A stretch of 64,000 nt of DNA from Moniliella sp. 'wahieum'. Its lineage: Eukaryota; Basidiomycota; Moniliellomycetes; Moniliellales; Moniliellaceae. Below are positions 1 to 10,356 of the stretch, one piece after another. The stretch spans positions 124,001 through 188,000 of the forward strand of contig RSEE01000043.1 in NCBI GenBank assembly GCA_003971905.1, in the 5' to 3' direction. How positions within the stretch are numbered: position 1 is the stretch's first letter; each line of letters starts with the position of its first letter. The notes below the pieces were generated by a model, which worked only from the letters and a program-made list of their open reading frames with translations, searched no databases and was not told where the DNA came from. The translations under genes were made by a program, and so were the position numbers.

Positions 1-963
1 AGGCACAACGGCCAAAAGGCGGCGCAAGAGAGCATGGGTTCGGTCATAGATCAAGCGACGGGTGGCCATACCCTGTGGGCCAGCTGCGTCCGAGCCAGCA
101 GTGCGGGCCAAATCAGCCAAAGCAAGGGCCCGCCAATCTGTGCGGTAGGAACGTTTTGACCGCCCTCTTGAGTACAGGGTGCAGCCATTCACCGCGGGCT
201 GAGACGAGATGGCAGACAAAGTTGACCCAGACTCGCACAAACGATTCGCTCATCGTCGTCCAGGGAGAAGCAGAATGTTATCAACCAGCGCAGCATGGCT
301 CGAATCCAACCTGGACACTTGCTCTGACAACGCAACGAGCCAGGATTGCAGGGTCGATGGGAGGCCATAAAAGAAGTGGATGCAGCGGTGATACCCGCCT
401 CCCCAGATTCCTCGTCGGCTGCGGTGGCACGGCAACGGCAAATGCTGTCGTCAACTCATTGTACTGCGTCAAGTTCCCCTACACATCAGATACAACACGT
501 CAGTGGATGACGTGCGGTTGGAAAAATGGATGGAGATGAGGGAAAGTAGGGGGGGAGGGGGAACACGCACGACAGCCTTTTGATCCAGGGCATTGGTGAC
601 AAAGGACTTGAACATGCCCTGTTTGAGGCGTTCGCCGCTCAGGGCGGTTTGGGTGGTTGTGAGGCGCCTGAGACGAGGAAGGGGTACCTCAGACGAAGAG
701 AAAGGCAACAGCGGTGGTGGTGACACCTTTCCGCGTTTGCGTACTGGAGCCAGCGCCTGAAGCGAAGCCGACAGACTCGATGGTTCGATTGCAGGTGGAA
801 GGAAGGGCGAGGCTGAGCGCATGCACGTATTGGAACTGGGCTGGAGCGGGCGGTGGTGGTAGGTGGCATCGCTTGCAACGCTCCGTTCGTCGGAGGATGG
901 CGCGTAAGGGTGAAGTACAGGCGCAGATGCTGCAATGTGGGGACGCGCCCTTCGTGCCCGCAT
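1..963 (-). CDS. RRN3: RNA polymerase I initiation factor Rrn3 (TIF-IA), 5' part, runs off left edge
   Basis: Rrn3 bridges RNA polymerase I to the core promoter factors for rDNA transcription in the nucleolus. Seen: exon 1 from an ATG at 963, a 92-nt intron (479-570, GTGCGT donor), then an exon restarting with GNLTQYNELTTAF. Further blocks read VSRLDSSHAALVDNILLLP, then FVRVWVNFVCHLVSARGEWL and HPVLKRAVKTFLPH, and near the edge THALLRRLLAVVP. Their order and style match the helical-repeat N-terminal half of Rrn3. At about 250 one base seems missing, because LLLP should continue directly into W-T-T-M-S-E-S-F, and further frame changes occur near 90-130. The N-terminal 100 residues are not conserved, so the start is tentative. 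COX24 lies divergently 862 bp away. The rest of the gene is outside the window. Confidence 0.68.
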
Positions 964-1825
964 GAGCGTTGGCGGTGGTGGTGGGTTTGTGCGGGAGTGG
1001 GGGTGCTTTCGGGGAGACAGAAAAATATCACCGTTGCCACTGCCCTGGCGGAACGCAACCTAAAATTAACCCACCCAGACCGGCAATGTTCAACTGTCCA
1101 CGCCCAGTCTGTACAAGACCGCCCACGCGACTCTTCGACAGCCGTTTTACACACGCACTTCCCACCAAGCACTATGGTTCTCGGTCGCATTGCTGCCCGC
1201 CTACTATCTGGCGTGATGACCACATAGGCCAACACAGACACCGTTGTGCGCACAGCTCTCTCACGGCATGTACTAGGTAGCACTTTTAACCGCACCCACA
1301 GTACTCGTCAATGGTGAACCGACGTCTCACGTCTTTAACTACTATGCCTGCACCGGTTGCGCATGGATAGCCGAGAACCGTCGAATGTGCATGCTCTGGC
1401 CTAGTAATGAGGATCTGTTTTGTTTGCCCTCCGACTCGGGAAAAAGCTCACTATCAGACATGTGGTTTGGTCTCTTACGCTTATTATATACCACCAACAT
1501 TTGTGGTTATGCTGTCCGGCCGAGTTTCTCCTCCGTTGTGAAGCATGTGAAGGTGAGGGAAGTTCAATCTTCGGCCTCGAGTCTTAGTAGGTCTCTTGAG
1601 GCCTGAGGACCAACGTGGGCGATCCACAGGTGGGGGGCATCAATCCCGTCGGCTCCGCGTGAGGCTGTTGTAACGGAGAGGACGTTTGAGGCGGAGAGTA
1701 AATATTTCAATAGAAGAGGCTGAGGCTGGGGCGGAACGGACCCGCTTCTTCTCGCTGGCATTCCGCTCCCTGCCCTTTCCGACTGTCGATTGGACTAGGC
1801 TCCACCCTCCCCCACCACCAGCAGG
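964..1825. other. Intergenic region between RRN3 and COX24
   Basis: Divergent spacer. Several GC-rich open frames overlap here on both strands but show no family resemblance. A two-unit GAGGCCT heptamer repeat begins at 1598. No promoter element is certain. Confidence 0.6.
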
Positions 1826-2470
1826 ATGAGTGTGGCAGCATGGCGTGTGGCGTGCAGTGTCGGCCCACGTGCTTCCCTGCGCGCCTATTCTACCCGGACT
1901 GCACCGGTATCCAATGCCCCCCTCTCTGAGCCGGAACAACGGTCAGAAGCGTTGCCCGCTCTGCCCGCCTTCCTTCGTTCGGTCGACCGTCTCGCTGCGG
2001 TCCACCGCGGGCAGGACTTGATGCTCCCCGCGCTGCTGCTGGTGCGCTTCCTTGGGCGCCGAACTCTTCCGGCCCTTTACCCACGCCGGTTGCGGACCAG
2101 ATGCCAACGGAGATGACTCAAATGCCTGCTCACCAGCTCCGTCGCCTTCTGGGTCTTAACACTGTGCCTGCCGCTCTGACCGAAGCGATGGTGGCTGGGT
2201 CCAAGACTGACTTTGTGACTCGGGTCCGGTCCCAGCTTTCATGGGAACGAGCCATGCACGACGCATCCCTCCGGTTGGGAAGCACAGTGCAGACACCAAC
2301 TGTGGATACCACCAACCCATCATTTTCAACGCTTCGCTCCCGCTCGAGACCGAGGCGCGGATTTGGCTGGACTCGACGCGTCGAAAGCGGAAATCCAAGA
2401 TGCGCAGCACAAGCACCGCAAGCTGCTCAAAAAGATGCGTGCTCGCAAAATCAGGCAGGGCCGCGTCTAG
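1826..2470 (+). CDS. COX24: Mitochondrial small-subunit ribosomal protein mS38 / Cox24
   Basis: mS38 (Cox24 in yeast, AURKAIP1 in animals) sits in the mitochondrial ribosomal small subunit. Seen: the ATG at 1826 opens a mitochondrial presequence-like stretch, MSVAAWRVACSVGPRASLRA, rich in Arg and Ser with no acidic residue. The C-terminus has the family hallmark: DSTRRKRKSKM followed in the next frame by HKHRKLLKKMRARKIRQ and a TAG stop at 2468-2470. The short, very basic C-terminal helix defines the family. The reading frame moves from phase 2 to 1 to 0 to 2, each step equal to one missing base. Two steps can be placed: the CCC run near 2312 and the single A near 2406, where the family has Lys-His-Lys-His. 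The middle is poorly conserved, as is usual. The C-terminal motif makes the call firm; the exact protein needs corrected sequence. Confidence 0.78.
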
Positions 2471-3361
2471 CCCTCACGTGCTCCCAGCCCGAGTTATACT
2501 TGGGTATCAGGACTCGTCGAAGAAGGAAGAGGGGCAAACAATAAGACATCCCATTAAAAATGGTCTAAGCATCGACGGCACCGCCTGTCATTTGGTTTGC
2601 ATTGTACAGATGCGCACCTGGCCAGGTGATGGTGCTGTTCGCGGTGTTGAATAGCCAGTGGATGCCGACCCTTGTTGCAGGAGGAGTTGCTGTGCTTTAA
2701 GAGGAGCGGGCAGCAGGGGTCATAACAGTTCGAACTCAGACTCTGAAGACGAATGTGAGTAGAGCTAGGAACCGAATTGGAACCGGATGAGGGGTATACG
2801 TCCGAATGGCAAGGCGTAAGTTTGTGTGTGTTTTTTGCACTCTCAGTCGGGTTGGGGGAACGAGTCTACTCCCCTTGATGCTTGGTTTGGCAAGAAAGGG
2901 AAAGCAGGTATCAAAACTTCAAGATAGGTCATGGCGCGCTTCAACTGAAGAAGTACTGAGCGTACTGAGCAGATGGAAGACATAGTGTGCAAATTCCCCA
3001 CACCTTAGTTGTTCCCTATGTTTTTGACTGTCAAAATAGAGTCTATACCCTGATTTTGTGCTTTGGCTTGTCTGGTCTTGACAAGGATCATAACTGTCTG
3101 GTCTTGACAAGGATCATAACCGGCCGATGGCCTACCTTCCAGGGCGATTGCATGACACACCTAGTGCAATCAAGGTGCGCCTAATCGTGTCTGTTCAGAA
3201 AGAGCAGATTATGTTCGCACGGCCTCAGAACAACGTCGGATATTCGCCTGCCGGTGGCCTGGCCAATGTGCAACGTTCAATATTCAATCCGTGACGTGTG
3301 GCGTGCAGACACAACTCGACCTTCTCAACGGCCATCACCACAACACACCCCACCTCTTGTC
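2471..3361. other. Intergenic region with a 26-bp tandem duplication
   Basis: No gene recognised. A perfect 26-bp direct tandem duplication lies at 3069-3094 and 3095-3120 (core GTCTTGACAAGG). The rest is unremarkable spacer and the presumed promoter of the next gene. Confidence 0.6.
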
Positions 3362-4234
3362 ATGGGCGGCCGCGTCTCAAAGCTCAGCCGCACATCTGCT
3401 TCCGCGGGCTACAGAACGCACCTGTACGCCGTACCCTTCCACCCGCCCAGGGCGCTCGCCCTCCGCCCGAACCCGCATCCTCCGCCCCCCTCCGCCCCCC
3501 TACCGCCCCCAAGCTCACTGCTGCCGAGTACCAGAATCCCGGTACGTCACGCATTCGGTCCCTTCCCCCTAGTCGCGCCGAAATAGATGTGAGCTGACTA
3601 TGGTTCATTGGCTCATCAGAGATCATTAAGGATGGCCTGGATCCTGATTTTGCCACGACACCAGAGCCCCTCTATGCCTCGCATCTTGCTGCTGGGCCCG
3701 ATCGAGATGAGCAAGCCGCGCATCCGTCTCGCTCGTAACGACCGAATGTTGGAGATTTTGGCCCGGCGCAAAAGGAGGCTTCGCTGGATCCGACGGAGCG
3801 TGTTCATGACCCCATGTCTGGACAGGCAGACCCAATTCCCGAAGGCTCGAGCATCCCACTTGGTTCCAAGGCCAGCCGGTCGACCCGTCTCGAGGCGTCT
3901 GCCCTAACCGACTTGTTGTCGGCCCGTGCCCAGGCGACCCAGACCTACCATATTACTGCCCTAGCCAAGGAGTTTGATCTTGACCCTCAGACTGTTCTCG
4001 CCCTGGGCAGGCGGTTTGGCGTCCCCGTTGAAGAGGAACGTGAGGTAGGAGAAGCTTCTGAGGAGCCTCTTCCCCGTCCGCCGCCACGCAAGAAGCAAGG
4101 CCGTCAACTTCGGTACCACAGACGAGCAATCAGGGCGCCCTTCCCCCCCTCTGCCCGAGGATGACCCGGCCCCCTCCACGCAAAAATACCTCGTCTGGGC
4201 CGATGTGCCCGACGTGGCTGCGCCAGTGTCTTGA
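3362..4234 (+). CDS. Unidentified protein, probably mitochondrial
   Basis: I do not recognise this protein. The ATG at 3362 begins MGGRVSKLSRTSASAGYRTH, basic and hydroxyl-rich like a mitochondrial presequence, followed by a Pro-rich stretch in C runs. One frame change there leads to KLTAAEYQNP. A 78-nt intron (3542-3619, GTACGT to CAG) joins this in phase to EIIKDGLDPDFATTPEPLYA. A later block, YHITALAKEFDLDPQTVLAL and GRRFGVPVEEE, looks like a helix-turn-helix-sized helical domain. The tail is Pro/Ser-rich and acidic and ends YLVWADVPDVAAPVS with TGA at 4232-4234. At least three frame changes, each equal to one missing base, are needed. The seamless intron junction and stop support a real gene. 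It ends 10 bp from the convergent methyltransferase gene. A mitochondrial ribosomal or translation factor is one guess. Confidence 0.5.
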
Positions 4235-4244
4235 TCAAGTACTA

Positions 4245-5664
4245 CTATGTCATTCCCTCCTTTGCCACAAACACCGACGATGGATTAGATATGATGGGTA
4301 TTACTAGAATTACTCGGCAACATGGATTAGGATCAACTTGCCCGGCGATGAAAAATCCAGTGCACCCAACCATGCTCGTCAGCACGTCCAAGGCCAGGTA
4401 CTTTGGGGATGTGAAGCGTCGCTGCCAGCTGGAGTGGCTGGCCACACCACCCTCCGAGGTAGCTTGCTGGAACACTTGATCGCAGTTTGGATCAGGTGCA
4501 TGGCGGCAAAGCGTCCCTTGTCGCGCACGGCACACAGAATGTGGCCCTCGGCTCTGGGGCGTCCGGGCCCAGCAGGAATCATGGCAGCTAAGACGAGGCC
4601 AACCAGACGGCGTGCTCGGGACTGTACATCACATCTGCCCCGAGTACAAGGTCGTACCCGCCATCGTGAGCGTCCGAGACCCACCATGGCGGTTTGACAT
4701 TGCCTCCGTCCTTCTCCTCTCTTGTCTGGAGAAAATGGGGGCTCCTGATACGCTCATCCACTTCCGCCCAGTCCAATACATCGGCACGCACGCCTTCCGT
4801 GGCAGGGGAGAAGTTGAGATGGATGTTATGCTCCAGATTTTCCAGCACCTTTTCATGATAATCCGTCAGCACAGCCTTGAATTTCATCGTCGGAACCAGG
4901 TCCATCGCAATTTTGCCGGCCAAGATGCCCACGAGACCGGTGCCGGCGCCCAGCTCTAGGATGCGGACCTGCCCTCGTGGCCGCAAGGCGTCCAAAAGCG
5001 GGTCAAGTAGTCACACAACACGGCCGCTGCCGCCCAGGTTTGTAATCCCACAGCAGTGGCAGCATCTTGCGCACGAGATGCAATTGCGTCCTCAGTCGTA
5101 GCTTTCCCCCCCTCTTGGGAAGTGGCCGGGGGAAGGGCTTCGTCCCGGAGAGTAAGCGACCAAGTGCGAGTCTTCCGAACGTAATCCCCGTTGCTCACAG
5201 CGGTCCCGTTTTTACTCCCGGTAGCCAAGACGCCGTTCGACGTAGATGCTGATTGTGGGAGCAGTCCAGCCTGGGTCCAGACGGAATCAAGAGAGGCAAG
5301 AGGAAAAGTAAACTCGCGGTCCAGCGCACCCTCGTCGGCGATCCGAGAGCATCACCCACAACCTTGGCGGCACGATCGTGGAGCCTCTCGGCATCCGTGG
5401 GATCAATCCAATCGAGCAGGCTTCCACTTAGACGGAGGGCCCAGGAGAGTGCAAATTGCCGTTCGATTGCGCTCGCACGCAACACATCATCGTCTTTTCG
5501 CTGTCGCTGCTGTCCTCCTCGCTGTCGTCGGAGGCAGGCGAGGCGAGCTGGGCTGAAGGAAAGGCGGCATAGAGGTGCTCGACGAGGCACAGAGCATCGT
5601 TGAGCTGCGCTAGCGTAGGCTGCCTTTTTAATGGAGGCAGTGCTGCTGTTGGACGCTGCACCAT
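4245..5664 (-). CDS. Protein-lysine methyltransferase, METTL21/FAM86-like (Methyltransf_16 family)
   Basis: Predicted S-adenosylmethionine-dependent methyltransferase of the seven-beta-strand class that modifies lysines of translation factors or chaperones. Seen: ATG at 5664 (MVQRPTAALPPLKRQ); a family-typical entry GLQTWAAAAVLCDYL; SAM-binding motif I, ILELGAGTGLVGILAGKI; post-I acidic motif AVLTDYHEKVLENLEHNI; and the family signature YDLVLGADVMYSPEHA. The C-terminal part continues in other frames (AEGHILCAVRDKGRF, then VFQQATSEGG) to a TAG at 4245-4247. The 180-residue N-terminal extension contains an acidic Ser/Asp tract and is divergent. Four or more frame changes are present. The substrate cannot be told from sequence. 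It is convergent with the gene at 3362 (10-bp gap) and divergent from the lipid kinase (367 bp). Confidence 0.75.
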
Positions 5665-6031
5665 GACGGAGGAGTAAATCGATAAGGCGAAGAACAGTGG
5701 AGCTTTTATTGGGGGGGGGGGGGGGGGTGAACGTGCAGCCGCATTTTTTTTTTCAAGCGTCACAACCGTCACGCGTCACCGCATTGAAATGGGCAAGAGT
5801 CGGTGCAACAGCGCCTGAAGCGGGGCGCCGCGTTCTGTTCATGCATGCATCATGGCTGCGGAGCACCGCATCCTGATGAGTGTTTCTCCATCTCCGCCTC
5901 TCTCACCCACAGCCGTTGACGCCATCGCCCGATAAGCGCGTCGCCCTCTCCCCCGCACCTCCTCCTGCTCCTCCTGCTCCTGCTCTCCTCCTCCACCACC
6001 ACCACCTCCACCTCCTCCTCGTCCCTCCAAC
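5665..6031. promoter_or_regulatory. Shared divergent promoter region with a 17-G tract
   Basis: This 367-bp spacer separates the methyltransferase and lipid kinase starts and must hold both promoters. It contains a run of 17 G at 5711-5727 and, near the kinase start, a CT-rich stretch (CCTCCTGCTCCTCC-like) typical of fungal core promoters. No TATA box is clear. Confidence 0.45.
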
Positions 6032-7522
6032 ATGCACCTCCTCGTCATCTCCAACCCTGTTGCAGGCCAGCATGCCGCCGAGCAGATCTGGTCGGAGAGT
6101 GCCCTTCCCCTCGTCACTGCCTTTGCCGCTGCCAACCCCAGTCTCTCGCTCAGCTGGACAGTGTAACACTCGCTCACCAGGCGATGGCGCCGTGCTTGCG
6201 GCTGAAGCCCTTGCCTCCGAATCTGATACGACTGTCTACATTGTCGTTCTGGGAGGAGATGGGACGACCCACGAGGTGCTCAATGGTCTGGTTCCACTAG
6301 CTCCGATCCGGTGGCCATTCCTCGTTGGATGAAGGAGCGCTTGCACCGCCTCCCATCACCCACTTGGCCCTGATCCCTGCTGGAACGGCCAACGCACTCT
6401 ACTCTCGTATCTTCCCCAATGCTCAAGACAAGGCCAAGCAACTCGGGTGGACGGGAGACCATGCTTGGCGCCTCCTCTCTCTGCATGCGTTGCTCCAGGC
6501 TTGCTTTCCTCCTCTTGTTCCATCCCACCGGCACGTGACGATCCTACTGGGCCTCGGCGTGTCCCACTCACATTGGTGCGTGACCACTTGATGGGAGTGG
6601 ACGCGGAAACGTCGGGAGCCAAGGAGGAAGTGTTGGTTGCGCACGTGGTCTCCTCGCACGCGTTGCATGCTTCCATCCTTGCCGACAGCGACAGCCCCGA
6701 GCTTCGACAGCAGTACCCTGGGATCGAACGTTTCCAAGTTGCGGCCAAAATGAATTTGACTCGGTGGGTCAATGCTCCTCCGTCCCCGACAGCAACCGAG
6801 GACAAGGAGACAGGCCATGTTCGTCTACGGCCCTACGTGGATGGAAAGGAGACGTTGGAGCACTACGATGCTCGCTCTAGGACGTGGCAACCCATTCATC
6901 CCACCAACGATCGCACCGAATTACTTATCCCTGGTCCCTTTTTCTACTTTGCCGCTCTTCTCACCGACCGGTTGGAGCCCAGCTTCGTACCGGCTCCCTT
7001 CAGCGCTGCCTCGCCGCTGCCTGCCGCCCGTGCGGGGGGCGCGGAGACACAGCCAACACAGCCTAGCGTGACGGATGACGCGGATGGATGGGCGAGCTTG
7101 TGTGCCTCGCTGTCGCGCCCGGCCGAGGCAGTGGACGTGGTGGTGATTCGTCCGCTGCGCGACCCGGGGGTGCAAGCGCGCTTGCGCCAAAGGCGACAGC
7201 ACCCAAGATGCCGCCAACTGGTTTGCCTCTCACCGCGTTGGACCCATCACGGCAGCCATGTACAATGAAGGACGCCATGTCCAGGCAACGTACCCTCCGC
7301 CCGGGGCGGATGCAGAAGCTGATCTAGGCGTCGACGCCGAGGGGGTGCGTATGTGGTGGAGTATTACCGTACGGGAGGCTACGTGTGGGCCGCGGGCAGA
7401 CGGGACCAGGTGACGGAGCCACGGTCGCGGGCCGGTGTGTGGATGGGACGGTTCGGTTTGCGGATAAGGTGTCGGCTCGGGTGGTGGGGTCGTGGGCAAA
7501 CCGAGTGGGGGTGTGGGCGTGA
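6032..7522 (+). CDS. Lipid kinase with diacylglycerol-kinase catalytic domain (sphingosine/ceramide kinase-like)
   Basis: Predicted ATP-dependent kinase of long-chain bases or related lipids. Seen: ATG at 6032 with MHLLVISNPVAGQHAAEQIW, the nucleotide-binding start of the DAGK catalytic domain; HTRSPGDGA; the glycine-rich signature VVLGGDGTTHEVLNGLVP; and LIPAGTANALYSRI, where this family usually has G-T-x-N-x. The C-terminal half carries HALHASILADSDSPELR, then ERFQVAAKMNLTRWVNA, LLIPGPFFYFAALLTDRLEP and VVEYYRTGGYVW, which fit the second beta-sandwich domain of LCB4-like enzymes. An in-frame TAA near 6164 and later frame shifts break it; at least five changes are needed. The stop at 7520-7522 belongs to the frame reading DGTVRFADKVSARVV; an alternative frame stops at 7544. 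Family assignment is firm, the exact substrate is inferred. Confidence 0.78.
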
Positions 7523-8276
7523 GGAGGAAGGTTCAGGGAGATGAGCGAGGCGTGTGGATGCGCAAGCTCTGGAAGAATGAATGAAGCTTAAAGCTTGAAA
7601 GGGCGATATAAGTCACTACGTCAACGTTGTGTGTGGATTCTGGCGCATGGTCACTGCATAATAAGCGCTAAGCGTTGAATGTGTTGAACTGAAGACGTTG
7701 AAGATTCATTGAACAGGCAGAAAGTGCAGAAGGGCGGAAGTGTCCACTGAGTATAGTACTGACTCAAACACCTGCTGGTCTAGCGCAGCCGGGAAGCCGG
7801 TACCCGAGACGGCAGATCTCGACAAGTGCTACGTGAACGCCTGGACGTTCGACTGGCCACCACATGCGACTGCTAACTAGTACAGCCTTCTTCCCTCGTC
7901 TCGGTTCTGTGTCAGACGCGTATTGAAAGTAGTACTGAAATTCTCTCCCCACAGATGAAGGTAAGAACATTATGTACGTGTCTGTTGTGCCTGCCAAGTC
8001 TGTTGATGGCGGTCTTCCTGCTACGGAAGGTAGCCAAGGAGGGAATGTTGTGCATCAGCATGCAATGAAGGTCAGATCATGGCAAACAAGACTCTTGCCT
8101 TGCTAACCCCACCACTGACTGGCGAGGTGAGGAACGCGAAAAGAGATACACAACAGATACAAGGGGAGGTACGATGAAAGTGCGATGCCTCGCAAAGGAT
8201 CGCAAGGGCTCGGCCTGCCGACAGGCAGGCGCGAGCAAAGGAAGCGTACCTCAGGCCTCACGTAAGCCCGTCTGGC
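7523..8276. other. Intergenic region downstream of lipid kinase and ACS
   Basis: Convergent spacer with no recognised gene. It holds AAGCTT- and AGCGCT-based short repeats around 7585-7690 and an AGGCCTCA unit near 8252. It probably contains both transcript ends. Confidence 0.55.
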
Positions 8277-10356
8277 TTACTTCTTGGTGGGCGCCGTAGC
8301 ATTGTGTTGCTGGACCAGCTGCTCCACCAAGCCCGGGTTCGCGAGGGAAGAGAGGTCACCCAGCTGGTCCGCCTCGCCCGCGGCGATCTTGCGCAAGATG
8401 CGACGCATGATCTTGCCGGACCGCGTCTTGGGCAGGTCCGACGCAATCACAATCTTCTTGGGCGCAGCAAAGGGTCCAATGTTGCGGCGGACCTGGATGA
8501 CCAATTCCTTGATCAACGCCTCCTCCGACTCGTACACAAAGTCAGGCTTGAGCGTGACAAAGACGCAAATCGACTGCCCCGTCAGGTCATCCGGAACCCC
8601 CACCACCGCTGTCTCGGCAATGCCCACATGCTCAATCAACGCCGACTCAATCTCCGCCGTCGACAGACGGTGGCCCGACACGTTGATCACATCGTCCACA
8701 CGCCCACGAATCCAAATGTACCATCGTGGTCGCGGGCGGCACCGTCGCCGGTAAAGTAGTAGCCGGGGTAGGGCTTCAGGTATGTGTCGAGGAACCGGCA
8801 TGGTCGCCATAGAGCGTGCGAGCCATCGAAGGCCAAGGTTGTTTGATCGCCAGCACCTTCCACATCCGTCCCTTCAATCTCCTTGCCCGTCTGGGAGTCG
8901 AGCAGGACAGGCTGGATGCCCCAGAAGGGGAAGGTGGCCGAGCCGGGCTTGGTCTTGGTCGCACCGGGCAAGGGAGTCACCATGATCGACCCGGTCTCCG
9001 TCTGCCACCAGGTATCCACGATCGCGCACTCACCTCGGCCAACTTGTTCGTTGTACCAGTGCCACGCCTCGGGGTTGATCGGCTCGCCAACCGAGCCAAT
9101 AACACGAAGGGAAGAAAGATCGTGCTTGGCCACATGCTCGTCGCCGAGCCTGCGCAACAGACGAATGGAGGTGGGAGCAGTGTAGAACTGGGTGAGTTTG
9201 TGTTGGTCCACCATCTCCCAGTAGCGAGAAGGAGAAGGATAAATTGGGGTGGATTCAAAGATGAGCGTTGTGACGCCATTCATCAATGGACCATAGACAA
9301 TGTAGGTGTGGCCCGTAATCCAGCCAATGTCGGCAACGCAAGCGAACTTGTCATCGGGATGAACATCAAAGATGTGCTTGACACTCAGTGCGGCCCCGAG
9401 CAAGTACCCTGCCGTGGAATGAACCACACCCTTTGGCTTGCCCGTGCTGCCCGAGGTGTAAAGAATAAAGAGCGGATCCTCCGAGTTGCGTGGGGTAGGG
9501 GGTGAGTAGGGCCGCTCTTTGGCGCACTCTTCGTGCCACCATAGATCGCGTCCGGGCGTAAAGGGGACCTGGTTGCCGGTGCGCTGCACAACCAACACGT
9601 GCTCCACCCCAGGGCACTCCTTCAACGCCGCGTCAACAATCGACTTGGTCGCGACCGAGCGGCCGCCACGGCGACCTTCATCGGCAGTGATCACCACGCG
9701 CGCCCCGAGTCGTTCGTCCGATCCCGCAGCGAGTCGGACGAGAACCCAGCAAAGACAACCGAGTGAACCGCACCCACACGTGCACAGCCAGCAACGCAAT
9801 CGCAGCTTCCGGGATCATGGGCAGGTAAACAATCACCGTGTCGCCGGGCTTGACGCCCAGGCGGCGCAGGACCTCGGCGGCTTGGCTGACGGACCGAAGC
9901 AGCTCGCCATACGAGATCTCACGGTGCTGGCCGGGCTCGTCGGCTTCGTAGATGATGGCAGCCTTCTCGGGGTTCTTAAACGCCCACCGGTCCACACAGT
10001 TGTACGAGGCGTTGAGCTGGCCTTCGGGGAACCAGGAGACATCTCCGTGCTCAAAGCCGCCGTGGCGGACGGTCTTGAAGGGCACGTCCCACGACAAGTT
10101 CTCGCGCGCGGCCTGGGACCAGACGAGTCAGTCAGCTACCTGGGGAGTCGCGGGCAAGAGGGGGAGAGGGGGGGCAGAGCACGTACACGGCCCCAGAAAC
10201 TGTCGGTGTCATTGATCGACTCGGTGTGGAGGCGGGTGTACTGGTCCCAGTTGATGTGGGGGCTGGGGCGGGGGTAGCTCTTGGGGTTGGAGCCCTCGCC
10301 GCGCTGGCGAGGGGGGATGGGAAGATCTGGCGCGCGTGGTCGACGACGTCGGACAT
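8277..10356 (-). CDS. ACS1: Acetyl-coenzyme A synthetase
   Basis: Converts acetate, ATP and CoA to acetyl-CoA, AMP and pyrophosphate in cytosol and nucleus, feeding lipid synthesis and histone acetylation. Seen in order: ATG at 10356; [20 protein letters not shown]; a 74-nt intron (10113-10186, GTACGT) joining FWGR to [12 protein letters not shown]; the substrate-entry region [19 protein letters not shown]-loop [26 protein letters not shown]; hinge-region [15 protein letters not shown] and [16 protein letters not shown]; and the C-terminal catalytic lysine motif [18 protein letters not shown]. The stop is TAA at 8277-8279. Length agrees with the about 650-residue family. Four single-base losses can be placed: the C run near 10300, near 9785, the G run near 9700 and near 8716 (expected T-I-W-I-R-G-R). 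None hits a catalytic motif, so a working enzyme is likely once sequence errors are removed. Confidence 0.95.
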
